A stretch of 40,359 bases of DNA from Pseudomonadota bacterium (GCA_021323675.1 JAJPKP010000035.1:1-40359), one strand, 5' to 3'. Counted from the first letter of the stretch, positions 26,607 to 35,608 are shown. The notes: generated by a model from the letters alone, not told the origin. Translations and numbers: made by a program.

Positions 26607-28304
26607 TCAGTATCCGATCGCGAGGCCGCCCTTGCGAGGGTCGCCCGCGCCGCGCAAGTTGCCCGGCGCGATCGTCATCACGCCTACCGCTCCCAGCTTC
26701 GGAACGGTCTTGACCGGGTATCCCATCTGCTTGAGCGCATTCACGGTCTTCGCGGGCATCTTCTCTTCGATAAACACGGTGTCGGGTGCCGCCTGCTCGT
26801 GGACGCGCGGCAGATCGACGGACGCGCGCGGCCCCAGGTGAAAATCGATCACGTCGATCAGCGCCTGAAGCACGCCGGTCAGGATCGTCGGTCCGCCCGA
26901 TCCTCCGGCGGCGATAACCGGATTTCCGCGTCTTACGACGATGGTGGGTGCCATCGACGAGAGCGGCCGCTTGCCCGGGGCGATTTCGTTCGCGGTGGCG
27001 CCCTGCAGATGGAACGCATTGGGCACGCCCGGCGCCACCGCGAAGTCATCCATCTCGTTGTTCAGGATGATGCCGAGCTTCGGGTCCATCAGTTTCGATC
27101 CGAACGAAGTGTTGATGGTGGTGGTCAGCACCACGACGTTTCCTTCGGCGTCGGCGGCAATCAGGTTCGCCGTGCCGTGGTCGTGGGCGGGTTCGGCCGG
27201 ATGGCCCATCTTGTGATGCAGCGCGCGTTCGCGTTCCTGGTTGATGTGCTGGGGCGAGAGCAGTTCGACGATCGGTACCTTGACGAAGTCGGGATCGCCG
27301 TACTGTTCGCGATCGATGAAGCCCTCGCGCATGACCTCGATCATCCGCGCCAGGTAAGGCGGTGAATTCACGCCAAGGCCGCCCAGGTGCCCCGGTTCGA
27401 GCATCCCGAGCATCTCGAGCACGACGCCGCCCGAGGACGGCGGCGGCATCGTATAGACTTCGTAGCCCTGGTACGCCCGATGCAGAGGCTCGCGCCACAC
27501 GGGATCGTATGAGGCGAAGTCTTCGGCCGTGATTATTCCGCCGTGCGATTGGATGAACTGCGCGAGCTCATCCGCGATCGGGCCCTGGTAGAAATTGTCG
27601 TCGGGCTTGTTGCCCAGCTTCTGAAGGGTGTCGGCGAGAGTCTTCTCGAACACGAGATCGCCCGGTTTGGGTGCGCTTCCGTCCGGCTTGAGAAAGACGG
27701 AGGAAAGGCCCGGGTCGCGCGCCAACTGCTCGCGCATCATCGCGATCTCGCGCGCGAGGTGATCGCCGAGGGGAAAGCCGTCCCGGGCGAGCCGGATCGC
27801 GGGAGCGGCGACCTTCTGAAAGTTCATCGTGCCGTAACGCCTCAGCGCCGCATCGATGCCGGCGATCTCGCCGGGCACGGCGATCGCGAGCGCGCCGTCG
27901 CGGGCCAGCGATTCGTCCGGCTTGCCGTCGCGAAGGAACATCGTGGCCGTCGCCTTGAGCGGAGCGCGTTCGCGATAGTCGAGCGCGTAGAATTTTCCGG
28001 TGCTGGACAGATAGATCAGCATGAAGCCGCCGCCGCCGATTCCGCATGACGCGGCGTGAGTGACTCCCGTGGCCAGCGCCGCCGCGCACGCGGCATCGAC
28101 CGCATTGCCGCCGCTTCGCAGAATCTCGACCCCGGCCGCCGATGCTTCCGGCGTTTCCGCCACTACCATCCCGTGCCGCCCCTGCGCCGACGTATCGGCC
28201 GCGGCGGCGCGTGAAGGAGCCGCGCGAACAACGAGCAGGACCGCGACGGCCATAAGCAAAACCGGCGGGCGCCGCCACGATGATCGGAGGGGGTTCGAAC
28301 GCAT
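26607..28304 (-). CDS. ggt: Gamma-glutamyltransferase
   Basis: About 565 residues with a Sec signal peptide (about 11-32), so it acts in the periplasm. The precursor is cleaved by itself just before the catalytic threonine, here T378 in D-H-G-T-A-N-L; the following D-A-E-G-N-V-V-V-L-T-T-T-I-N and the L-N-N-E-M-D-D-F and R-P-L-S-S-M-A-P-T motifs are standard for the family. It removes or transfers the gamma-glutamyl group of glutathione and related peptides. The arginine that holds the glutamyl carboxylate is in D-Y-R-E-R-A-P. The ATG at 28304 is chosen because it starts at the signal peptide; no clear ribosome-binding site is seen. The residues right after the catalytic threonine differ from E. 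coli (A-N rather than H-Y), as in many distant family members. Confidence 0.92.
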   Translation of the reverse strand: MRSNPLRSSWRRPPVLLMAVAVLLVVRAAPSRAAAADTSAQGRHGMVVAETPEASAAGVEILRSGGNAVDAACAAALATGVTHAASCGIGGGGFMLIYLSSTGKFYALDYRERAPLKATATMFLRDGKPDESLARDGALAIAVPGEIAGIDAALRRYGTMNFQKVAAPAIRLARDGFPLGDHLAREIAMMREQLARDPGLSSVFLKPDGSAPKPGDLVFEKTLADTLQKLGNKPDDNFYQGPIADELAQFIQSHGGIITAEDFASYDPVWREPLHRAYQGYEVYTMPPPSSGGVVLEMLGMLEPGHLGGLGVNSPPYLARMIEVMREGFIDREQYGDPDFVKVPIVELLSPQHINQERERALHHKMGHPAEPAHDHGTANLIAADAEGNVVVLTTTINTSFGSKLMDPKLGIILNNEMDDFAVAPGVPNAFHLQGATANEIAPGKRPLSSMAPTIVVRRGNPVIAAGGSGGPTILTGVLQALIDVIDFHLGPRASVDLPRVHEQAAPDTVFIEEKMPAKTVNALKQMGYPVKTVPKLGAVGVMTIAPGNLRGAGDPRKGGLAIGY

Positions 28305-28402
28305 CAGGGAGTAACTAACAGCCGGACGGTGCGGATGAAAGTCATCCGGCGGCTGAAAGCACCGGCGAAGAAACGGCAGTCGACGAGATTGAAGGATTGA
28401 AG

Positions 28403-28420
28403 ACTGACGAACGTCAGTCA
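28403..28420. promoter_or_regulatory. Perfect dyad, TetR-type operator candidate
   Basis: Arms GACTGAC (28403-28409) and GTCAGTC (28414-28420) around GAAC, in the 188-base divergent gap between ggt and the crotonase gene. The TGAC-N4-GTCA core is the kind of site bound by TetR-family repressors of acyl-CoA metabolism. A run of six A's follows, so on the minus strand it also resembles a hairpin preceded by T's. No regulator gene is adjacent. Confidence 0.5.
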
Positions 28421-28492
28421 AAAAAGGAATGCTTCGTTAGATTTCCGCATCGGATGATGCTTTGATTTCGGGTGCCATCTGCGGAGGGAAAA

Positions 28493-29320
28493 ATGGATTT
28501 CGCCGAAATTCTCTATGACAAGTCCGATCGGATCGCCACGATTACCTTCAACCGTCCCGAGAAGATGAACGCATGGACGCCGAAGATGGGCGTGGAGACG
28601 CGAGCCGCGATGATGGACGCGGATCGCGATCCCAACGTCGGCGCCATCATCGTTACCGGCGCCGGCCGCGCGTACTGCGCGGGCGCCGACATGGGCGCGC
28701 TCTCAGAGATCTCCGCCGGGCGCGCAAGCGCCACCGGCGCCGCTCCCGCACCGCAGGAAGACGAATGGATGCGGCAGCTTCCCCCCAACTATCGCAGTCA
28801 GTACTCGTACCCGCTCGGCCTCAGCAAACCGGTCATCGGCGCGATCAATGGCGCATGTGTCGGGCTGGGCTTCACCACCTGCCTCTACCAGGATATCCGC
28901 ATCGCGTCCGAGAACGCCCGGATGGGCCTCATCTTCGTGCAGCGCGGTCTTGCGATCGAGCATGGCTCCTCGTGGATGCTGTCGCGGATAATCGGCGTCG
29001 CGCGCGCCGCCGAGCTGGCCGTCACCGGACGGCTGGTCGATTCGGAAGAAGCGCTGCGCATCGGACTGGTGCATCGCGTGGTTGCGCAGGACAAGCTGAT
29101 GGCGACGGCGCGCGAGGTCGCCGGCCATATCGCGCACAACTGCTCGCCGCTCGGAGTGTCGGAAGCCAAGAAGCTCATCTGGCGGCATCTGTTCACCGAT
29201 CTTGCCACCGCGATTCGCGAGGACGACGAATCGATGACGATGATGACGCGGTCGGAAGACTTCAAGGAAGGGGTGCGCGCCTTTGTGGAGAAGCGCCCCG
29301 CCAAATTCAAAGGGAGATAG
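28493..29320 (+). CDS. Crotonase-family protein (enoyl-CoA hydratase/isomerase)
   Basis: A 275-residue protein of the crotonase superfamily. The N terminus I-A-T-I-T-F-N-R-P-E-K-M-N-A and the oxyanion-hole segment G-A-G-R-A-Y-C-A-G-A-D-M (around residues 56-67), with G124 as the second contact, are standard for CoA-thioester binding. Of the two glutamates used by classical hydratases, only one is obvious (E156 in L-A-I-E-H-G); the first is replaced in F-V-Q-R-G. So water addition as in classical enoyl-CoA hydratase is uncertain and isomerase or another crotonase reaction is possible. GGAGGG immediately before ATG 28493 decides the start. It is transcribed divergently from ggt behind the dyad at 28403-28420. 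Confidence 0.88.
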   Translation: MDFAEILYDKSDRIATITFNRPEKMNAWTPKMGVETRAAMMDADRDPNVGAIIVTGAGRAYCAGADMGALSEISAGRASATGAAPAPQEDEWMRQLPPNYRSQYSYPLGLSKPVIGAINGACVGLGFTTCLYQDIRIASENARMGLIFVQRGLAIEHGSSWMLSRIIGVARAAELAVTGRLVDSEEALRIGLVHRVVAQDKLMATAREVAGHIAHNCSPLGVSEAKKLIWRHLFTDLATAIREDDESMTMMTRSEDFKEGVRAFVEKRPAKFKGR

Positions 29321-29359
29321 AAAAGGGCCTGCGGACCATTCGATCCGCGGCCAGCCCGG

Positions 29360-29860
29360 CTATTTGTCCAGCGGATGCTTGAACTTGCGGTCCGGATGAC
29401 GGACGGTCAACACCGGCAGGTGGCACTTCTGCACCACGCGTTCCGCCACGCTGCCCATCAGGACATGCGCGAGCCCGGTCCGCCCGTGGGTGCCAAGCAC
29501 AACCAGGTCGGCGTTTTCGGTCTGCGCCGCGTGCAGAATTTCGAGAAACGGCGATCCCACCTTGAGCAGGCTCTTCGCTTTGAGGCCGCTGTCGCGCAGG
29601 CGCTGGACGATTTTGTCGAGCTCGCGCTGCGCGATAACACGTTGCTCTTCCGCGATTCTGCTCATCGCTCCCACGTCCATCGCCGGACCCAGGTCCGGAC
29701 TCGCCATCACCGGAGCGAGCGGCTGGTCCACGTGAAGGACGGTTATTTCGGCCCCGAACTTCTGCGCCAGCTCCTCGGCGTAGGACAGCGCCAGGGACGA
29801 ATCTTCGGAAAAATCGGTTGCGGCGAGAATTCTGCTGAAAGTGGGCACGATGCGAACCAT
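29360..29860 (-). CDS. Universal stress protein, UspA family
   Basis: A 166-residue single-domain USP. It begins I-L-A-A-T-D-F-S-E-D and ends with the ATP-binding motif G123-T-H-G126 followed after nine residues by G136-S137, so it belongs to the ATP-binding class. Such proteins help cells survive starvation, oxidative and other stress. The start at 29860 matches the family N terminus; a longer frame to 29947 is open but would run nearly into the start of the divergent Hsp20-like gene. It sits head-to-head with the small heat-shock and Lon-like genes, 104 bases apart, which suggests shared stress control. Confidence 0.9.
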   Translation of the reverse strand: MVRIVPTFSRILAATDFSEDSSLALSYAEELAQKFGAEITVLHVDQPLAPVMASPDLGPAMDVGAMSRIAEEQRVIAQRELDKIVQRLRDSGLKAKSLLKVGSPFLEILHAAQTENADLVVLGTHGRTGLAHVLMGSVAERVVQKCHLPVLTVRHPDRKFKHPLDK

Positions 29861-29964
29861 ATACGCCCGCGTAAGCTGGCTGGCAAGCGGCGCGCGGTAG
29901 CGGGAGTCTCGACCGCCGCCGTCGCCGCGAATTAGAATTGAGGGCACTTGTCGGGCGTGACACG

Positions 29965-30339
29965 ATGGGCAAGAAAGCGGAAGACATCTTCGGAGAATTC
30001 GAGCGCACCATCGATGAATTCTTCAACGAACTGCTGATCGACCGATGGCGGAGTGCGAGAGGCGACCGCTTCGAGCAAACCGAGGTGATTGACCATCCCG
30101 ATCACTACGAAGTTCGCGTCATCACTGAGGCCGTCGATCCGGCCAAGCTCGAAGTCGAGAGCCTCGGCCAGCGCGTGGTCGTGCGCGCGCCAATGGGAGC
30201 GAATCGCACTATCGAGAGTTCCTTCCGGTTCAGCGAATCGGTCGATTCCGATTCGGCCACGGCGAAATGGTCGAATCGGATGCTGACGATAACAGTGCCC
30301 AAGCGGAAGGCCCGCCGGATCCATCTCAAGGAATCCTGA
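29965..30339 (+). CDS. Hsp20-like small heat-shock protein
   Basis: A 124-residue protein. An N-terminal helical arm (I-F-G-E-F-E-R-T-I-D-E-F-F-N-E-L) is followed by a short alpha-crystallin-like domain: D-H-Y-E-V-R-V-I-T-E-A-V-D-P-A-K-L-E-V-E and the closing A-K-W-S-N-R-M-L-T-I-T-V-P-K, the counterpart of the A-x-x-x-N-G-V-L motif. sHsps hold unfolding proteins without ATP. It lies 27 bases before the Lon-like protease gene, so holding and degradation are probably linked. The C-terminal I-x-I anchor is weak (R-I-H-L). No clear Shine-Dalgarno precedes ATG 29965, and a TTG at 29938 is an alternative start. Confidence 0.8.
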   Translation: MGKKAEDIFGEFERTIDEFFNELLIDRWRSARGDRFEQTEVIDHPDHYEVRVITEAVDPAKLEVESLGQRVVVRAPMGANRTIESSFRFSESVDSDSATAKWSNRMLTITVPKRKARRIHLKES

Positions 30340-30366
30340 CAACCCGCTCACTAATCCGGAGCTTGT

Positions 30367-32886
30367 ATGGTTCAGGACTACGAAAAATCCGGCAGCGATA
30401 GTGTGAGTCTCCAATCCGCGGCGCCCGCCGGAGAACTGAAAGCGGCCGAGTTGCGCGCCCGGGTTCCGCTCGATGCCGACGAGCTGCTGCGCGCGTCCGA
30501 ATCGCTCGATGTGCACGACCTCCTGGGCCAGAATCGCGCGCTCGAAGCGATTCGCCTGGCAATCGGGATCGACGCGCCCGGCTACAACGTCTTCATCTCA
30601 GGCCTGCGCACCCGCAGCGAGCGCGAATCAGCACTCAAGCTGCTGGACGAAAAGGCGGCGCAGATGCCGACCCCGGGCGACTGGGTTTACGTCAACAACT
30701 TCCGAAGCCCCGAGGCTCCGGTCGCGATCTATCTGAAGGCCGGACAGGGACGCGAGCTGAGCCAGAAGATGAACGAGCTGGTCAGCTACGTAATCGAACA
30801 GCTGCCGAAAGCGTTTCGGCGCGAAGACTTCGATCGGGAACGGACCGCGCTGCGCGACAAATACAATCGCCGCGCCCAGGAGTTGTTCGGGGGACTCGAA
30901 GCAAGAGCGCGCGAACGCGGCTTCGCCATCCAGGGATCGCCGACCGGTCAGGTCATCTTCATCCCGTTGATAAACGAGCGGATGCCCGAGTCGCCCGAGG
31001 CGCTGCAGGCGCATATGAACACGCTTTCGGACCAGGAGCGCGCGCGCCTGGCCGAGACCCAGGGCGAGCTTCAGGACGAACTCGCCAAACTGGTGATGCG
31101 CCAGCAGGAAGTGATGCGCGAGCTGGTCGCCGACATCCGCGCGATCGAACGATCCTTCGCCGCGCGCCTCATCACCCCCGCCATCGAGGATATCAAGCGC
31201 CGCTTCAACACCCCCGGCGTTACCGAATACCTGGACCAGGTCGCCGACCACATGCTGTCTCATCTCGATCGCTTTCGCGAAGCCGCCGAACCGCGCGCGG
31301 GCGAGGAGATGCGGCTCGGGATGGGCGAGGAGTCGCGATGGTCCGAATACCAGGTGAACGTGCTGGTGGACAATTCCAGCACCAAGGGCGCGCCGGTGGT
31401 CAGCGAGGACGCGCCGACCTATCGCAACCTGTTCGGGATGATCGAGCGATGGATCGATCCGCTCGGCCGCAGCGGCACCAACTTCACCCGCATTATCGGC
31501 GGCTCTTACCTGAAGTCGCACGGGGGCTTTCTGGTGCTCGACCTCGAAGACGCGGTGGTCGAGCCCGGAGTGTGGAAGACGCTCAAGCGCAGCCTCAAGT
31601 CGGGACGGATGACGATCGAGACGCTCGAGCCCATTCCGTTTTTCTCGACCAGCGGCCTTCGGCCCGAGCCGATCGAGGTGAAAACGAAGCTGGTCGTCCT
31701 CGGCGGACCATATCTCTACAATCTGCTCTACTTTTACGATCCGGAGTTCTCCGAACTGTTCAAGGTCAAGGCGGAGATGCGCCCGGCGGTGGAGGCCGAT
31801 CGCACGGCCGCGCTCCACTACGCGGCGCGCGTAGGCGTTCTGGCGCGGCGCGAGGCGCTCGGAACTTTCTCGGCGGCCGCGCTGGAGAAAATCGTCGAAT
31901 ACGGGATGCGGCTGGCGGGCGATCGCGCGCGCGTGCTTGCGATGCTGGAGCCGATCGAGGATCTGGCGCGCGAGGCGGCCTTCTTTGCCCGCGGCGATCG
32001 CGCGGCGCGCATCGAAGCGTCGCACGTCGATCGCGCGCTCAGCGAGCGCGTGCTGCGGCTCAACTTTATCGAGGAAGAAATCCGCCGGCTCATCGCGCGC
32101 GGCACCCTCGTAGTCAAAATCAAAGGCACGGCGGTCGGCCAGATCAACGGACTCGCGGTGCTCGATGTAGGCGGCTACAGCTTCGGCCGTCCCTCCCGAG
32201 TGACCGCCACAGTCGCGATGGGGCAGGCGGGCGTTATCAACATCGAGCGTGAATCGCGGCTTTCGGGATCCACCCACGACAAGGGGGTCATGATCCTTGC
32301 GGGCTTTTTGCGATGGCGCTTCGGACAGACGCAGCCCGTGGCGATGACCGCATCCATATGCTTCGAGCAATCTTACTCGGGCATCGACGGCGACAGCGCC
32401 AGCTCGACCGAGCTTTATGCGCTGCTGTCCGCGTTGTCCGGGGTTCCGATCCGGCAGGAAATCGCGGTCACGGGATCGGTCGATCAATACGGAAACGTTC
32501 AGGCAATTGGAGGCGCCAACGAAAAGATCGAAGGCTATTTCCGGGTCTGCAAAGCGATCGGACTCACCGGAACGCAGGGAGTGATGGTGCCGCGCGCGAA
32601 CGTCGAGAATCTGATGCTCGAACCCCAGACCGTGGCCGCCGTCAGCGAAGGCCGCTTTCACATCTATCCCATCGATACGATCGATCAGGGAATTGAACTT
32701 CTTACCGGAGTGCGCGCCGGCTCGATCGAAGAGCCTGGAACGATCAACTACCTTGTCGCCCAGCGGCTCAAAAGGCTGTCGGAGGGATTGCAGCAGCGCG
32801 GTCCCGGAGAAACCCGCATCGTCCACGAGGCCGCGCCCGCCGCACCGCCGCCGAAACCGCCGTCGCCGCCGGAGCCACCCCGATAA
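30367..32886 (+). CDS. Lon-like protease (AAA_32/YcbZ type) with degenerate Walker A
   Basis: An 839-residue protein: N-terminal AAA_32 region, helical insert (about 150-330), AAA core remnant (Y-R-N-L-F-G-M-I-E, G-G-F-L-V-L-D-L-E-D) and a C-terminal Lon protease domain. The catalytic dyad is present: S677 in G-D-S-A-S-S and K720 in N-E-K-I-E-G. The Walker A loop following G-Y-N-V-F-I-S is G79-L-R-T-R-S-E-R-E-S, where relatives have G-x-x-G-x-G-[KR]-[TS]; two glycines and the lysine/arginine are gone. ATP binding at this site is therefore doubtful. The tail (about 820-839) is proline-rich. GGAG precedes the ATG. Cotranscribed with the Hsp20-like gene, it probably degrades damaged proteins, perhaps with altered energy needs. 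Confidence 0.88.
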   Translation: MVQDYEKSGSDSVSLQSAAPAGELKAAELRARVPLDADELLRASESLDVHDLLGQNRALEAIRLAIGIDAPGYNVFISGLRTRSERESALKLLDEKAAQMPTPGDWVYVNNFRSPEAPVAIYLKAGQGRELSQKMNELVSYVIEQLPKAFRREDFDRERTALRDKYNRRAQELFGGLEARARERGFAIQGSPTGQVIFIPLINERMPESPEALQAHMNTLSDQERARLAETQGELQDELAKLVMRQQEVMRELVADIRAIERSFAARLITPAIEDIKRRFNTPGVTEYLDQVADHMLSHLDRFREAAEPRAGEEMRLGMGEESRWSEYQVNVLVDNSSTKGAPVVSEDAPTYRNLFGMIERWIDPLGRSGTNFTRIIGGSYLKSHGGFLVLDLEDAVVEPGVWKTLKRSLKSGRMTIETLEPIPFFSTSGLRPEPIEVKTKLVVLGGPYLYNLLYFYDPEFSELFKVKAEMRPAVEADRTAALHYAARVGVLARREALGTFSAAALEKIVEYGMRLAGDRARVLAMLEPIEDLAREAAFFARGDRAARIEASHVDRALSERVLRLNFIEEEIRRLIARGTLVVKIKGTAVGQINGLAVLDVGGYSFGRPSRVTATVAMGQAGVINIERESRLSGSTHDKGVMILAGFLRWRFGQTQPVAMTASICFEQSYSGIDGDSASSTELYALLSALSGVPIRQEIAVTGSVDQYGNVQAIGGANEKIEGYFRVCKAIGLTGTQGVMVPRANVENLMLEPQTVAAVSEGRFHIYPIDTIDQGIELLTGVRAGSIEEPGTINYLVAQRLKRLSEGLQQRGPGETRIVHEAAPAAPPPKPPSPPEPPR

Positions 32887-32922
32887 GCGAGCTGCCAACA
32901 ACCGCGCATAGAGCCTGCTTCG

Positions 32923-34326
32923 ATGCCGATTGATCTTCGATTCGATGCGACTGACGTCGCGCTGTTTGCCGATCTCTACGAGCTCACGGTCAGCGCCGTG
33001 TTTTTCGAGCGCGGGATGAACGAGACGGCGGCCTTCGAGTTGGGGCTGCGCCGGATGCCGCCGAATCGCGGCTACATGATCGCAGCGGGAATCGAGCGGG
33101 TCGTCGAAGCGCTCGAGGATGTTCGTTTCGACCCGGCCGCGATCGAGCATCTCCAGTCCCTCAAGCTGTTCAAGGACGACTTCCTCGATTTTCTGGCCGG
33201 GCTGAGATTCACCGGCTCGGTACGCGCGCTGCGCGAGGGCGCAATCTTCTTTGCCGGCGAGCCTATCGTTGAAGTCTCGGCGCCGCTAATCGAGGCGCAA
33301 ATCGTCGAGACCCTGCTTCTGAACCAGGTGGGCTTCGCGACCATGGTTGCCACCAAAGCCGCGCGATGCGTGTCGGCGGCGAACGGCCGCAGACTGGTGG
33401 ACTTCGGCCCGCGGCGGGCGCAGGGCGCCGATGCTCCCCTGGTTGCCGCCCGCGCCAGCTATCTTGCCGGGTTTAACGGCACCGCGAGCATCGCGGCCGG
33501 AAGGCGCTACGGTATTCCGGTGTACGGCACGATGAGTCACAGCTTCGTGATGGCTCACGACCGCGAGCTGAAGGCCTTCGAGGATTTTGCCGCCGTGTTT
33601 CCGAGACTAAGCACGCTGCTGGTCGATACTTACGACAGCGAAGCTGGAATTCACAATGCGGCCAGGATCGGCCAGCGGATGCGCGAGCAAGGGGTGAAGC
33701 TGAGCGGTATCCGGCTGGACAGCGGCGATCTTCGCGACCTGGCCCTGCGCGGCCGCAGGATCCTCGATCAGGCTGGATTGAGCGATGTGCCGATCTTCGC
33801 CAGCGGCAACCTCGACGAGTACCGTATCGCCGAGCTGCTTGCCGGCGGCGCTCCGATCGACGCGTTCGGAGTTGGAACCGCGCTTGCCGTGAGCGAAGAC
33901 GCGCCCGCGGGAGACTTTTACTACAAGCTGGTCGAATATCGGGACGAGCCGCGAATGAAACTTTCCGCGGGGAAAGCTTCCACCCCCGGACGCAAACAGG
34001 TCTTCCGGGCCCACAACGACAAGGGCATGCCGTACGCCGATTTGGTCGGGCTGGTTGACGAAGGCACGGTGACCGTTGCTCGCGAATTTCGCCCCCCGCC
34101 GGCATCCGTCAGTCCGATGCTGGAGACGCAGATGGAATCGGGCCGCAGAGTCATGCCTCGGCCCGCGCTGGAAGATCTGCGCGCGCGAACCGCGGAAGAT
34201 TTGCGGCAACTCGATGCGCGGTTGAAATCGCTCAGGAAGCCGCCGGAATTTCCGGTCAAGACCACGGCCGCGCTGAACGCGATGATTATCGGCGAGAAGC
34301 TTAAGGCCGAGCGGCGCCAGGAATAA
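32923..34326 (+). CDS. pncB: Nicotinate phosphoribosyltransferase
   Basis: A 467-residue enzyme converting nicotinate plus PRPP (with ATP) to nicotinate mononucleotide in NAD salvage. Family landmarks: D-L-Y-E-L-T near the N terminus (substrate site), D-F-G-x-R-R, the catalytic histidine H206 in G-T-M-S-H-S-F-V-M-A-H, D-T-Y-D-S, and the R-L-D-S-G-D-L phosphoribosyl-binding stretch. Length fits the bacterial type that carries a C-terminal extension. It begins 36 bases after the Lon-like gene on the same strand, with only a weak ribosome-binding site. It is convergent with the DAHP synthase gene, with 15 bases between them. Confidence 0.93.
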   Translation: MPIDLRFDATDVALFADLYELTVSAVFFERGMNETAAFELGLRRMPPNRGYMIAAGIERVVEALEDVRFDPAAIEHLQSLKLFKDDFLDFLAGLRFTGSVRALREGAIFFAGEPIVEVSAPLIEAQIVETLLLNQVGFATMVATKAARCVSAANGRRLVDFGPRRAQGADAPLVAARASYLAGFNGTASIAAGRRYGIPVYGTMSHSFVMAHDRELKAFEDFAAVFPRLSTLLVDTYDSEAGIHNAARIGQRMREQGVKLSGIRLDSGDLRDLALRGRRILDQAGLSDVPIFASGNLDEYRIAELLAGGAPIDAFGVGTALAVSEDAPAGDFYYKLVEYRDEPRMKLSAGKASTPGRKQVFRAHNDKGMPYADLVGLVDEGTVTVAREFRPPPASVSPMLETQMESGRRVMPRPALEDLRARTAEDLRQLDARLKSLRKPPEFPVKTTAALNAMIIGEKLKAERRQE

Positions 34327-34341
34327 TCTGTTCGGGCCGGA

Positions 34342-35409
34342 TTATCCGGCCGAGGCCGCGGTGCGCAGTCCCGACAGCGCTCCGTACGCGTCGCGCAGGC
34401 ATCGCTCCGTCGTCTCCCAGTCAATGCAGGGATCGGTAACGGACACGCCGTATTGCAGTTTCGCGCGGTCGCTGTTCACCGGCTGATTGCCGGCTTCGAG
34501 ATTGCTCTCGAGCATCACGCCCATGATCGCGCGCGATCCTTCGCAGATCTGCGAGACGATCGCGTCGAACACCGCGGGCTGCTTGCGATAGTCCTTGTTG
34601 GTTTGCGCATGCGAGCAGTCAACCAGCACGCGCGGCTCCAATCCGCTCCGCTCCAGCATCTTTACGCATTCCCCGATGCTCTGATGGTCGTAGTTCGGCT
34701 TGCGCCCGCCGCGCAAAACCACGTGGGTGGCGGGGTTGCCGCTGGTGCGGATAATCGCGCTCACTCCGTCCTGGGTGATGCCCAGGAAAGAATGGGGACG
34801 GCGCGCGGACTCGACCGCGTTGATGGCGGCCTGCAGATTGCCCTCAGTGGTGTTCTTGAAGCCTACCGGCATCGACAGCCCGCTGGCCATTTCGCGATGC
34901 GTCTGCGATTCGGTGGTGCGCGCGCCGATGGCGGCCCACGAGATCAGGTCCGCGATGTATTGCGGCGTGATGGGATCGAGCATCTCGGTAGCCGCCGGAA
35001 GCCCGAGCCGGTTGATTTCCACCAGCAGGCGGCGCGCGACGCGCAGTCCCTCGCGCATGTTGCAGCTATCGTCCATGTCCGGGTCGTTGATCAGCCCCTT
35101 CCATCCCACCGTCGTGCGCGGCTTCTCGAAGTACACCCGCATCATCACGAACATCTGGTCCGTCACCTCTTTGCGCAGGACCGCAAGCCGATGCGCATAC
35201 TCGAGGGCTGCGAACGGGTCATGGATCGAGCAGGGGCCGACGATGCACAGAAGGCGAGAGTCCTGCCCGGCGAGCATCGCGCGGACCGTCTCGCGGGCGT
35301 CGAAGACCGTTGCCGCCAGCGTGTCATCGATGGGGAATTCCTGCTTGAGCGTGCGCGGCGAAACGAGCGGTTCGGTGGCGCGAACGTGGATGTCCTGAAT
35401 TTGGCGCAT
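34342..35409 (-). CDS. aroG: 3-deoxy-7-phosphoheptulonate (DAHP) synthase, class I
   Basis: A 355-residue AroG/AroF/AroH-type enzyme, the first step of the shikimate pathway (phosphoenolpyruvate plus erythrose 4-phosphate). The metal-binding cysteine is in V-G-P-C-S-I-H-D; other markers are R-V-Y-F-E-K-P-R-T-T-V-G-W-K-G, K-N-T-T-E-G, R-G-G-x-x-P-N-Y and D-C-S-H-A-Q-T-N-K. The length and N-terminal extension are those of the allosterically regulated short type. The start at 35409 is chosen because M-R-Q-I-Q-D-I-H-V aligns with family N termini; the upstream open frame is not family-like. Which of the feedback specificities (Phe, Tyr, Trp) it has cannot be read here, so the symbol is only indicative. 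Confidence 0.93.
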   Translation of the reverse strand: MRQIQDIHVRATEPLVSPRTLKQEFPIDDTLAATVFDARETVRAMLAGQDSRLLCIVGPCSIHDPFAALEYAHRLAVLRKEVTDQMFVMMRVYFEKPRTTVGWKGLINDPDMDDSCNMREGLRVARRLLVEINRLGLPAATEMLDPITPQYIADLISWAAIGARTTESQTHREMASGLSMPVGFKNTTEGNLQAAINAVESARRPHSFLGITQDGVSAIIRTSGNPATHVVLRGGRKPNYDHQSIGECVKMLERSGLEPRVLVDCSHAQTNKDYRKQPAVFDAIVSQICEGSRAIMGVMLESNLEAGNQPVNSDRAKLQYGVSVTDPCIDWETTERCLRDAYGALSGLRTAASAG

Positions 35410-35608
35410 TTTCGAGCAATTACTAATATAAGAAACCAGCCGGCCAACAAAGATGGGTTGTCGGGTCGGCGAAATGCGCCGCCAAAACCCGGACTGCTTG
35501 CCGCGTTCTCCTATCGGGTCTACCCTCACTCTTCGCGCAAAGGCATACGATTAAACCAATGGTTCCGGACTGTTCCCGCCGCCCGGCGGATGTCGCTTTT
35601 GAGCAACA

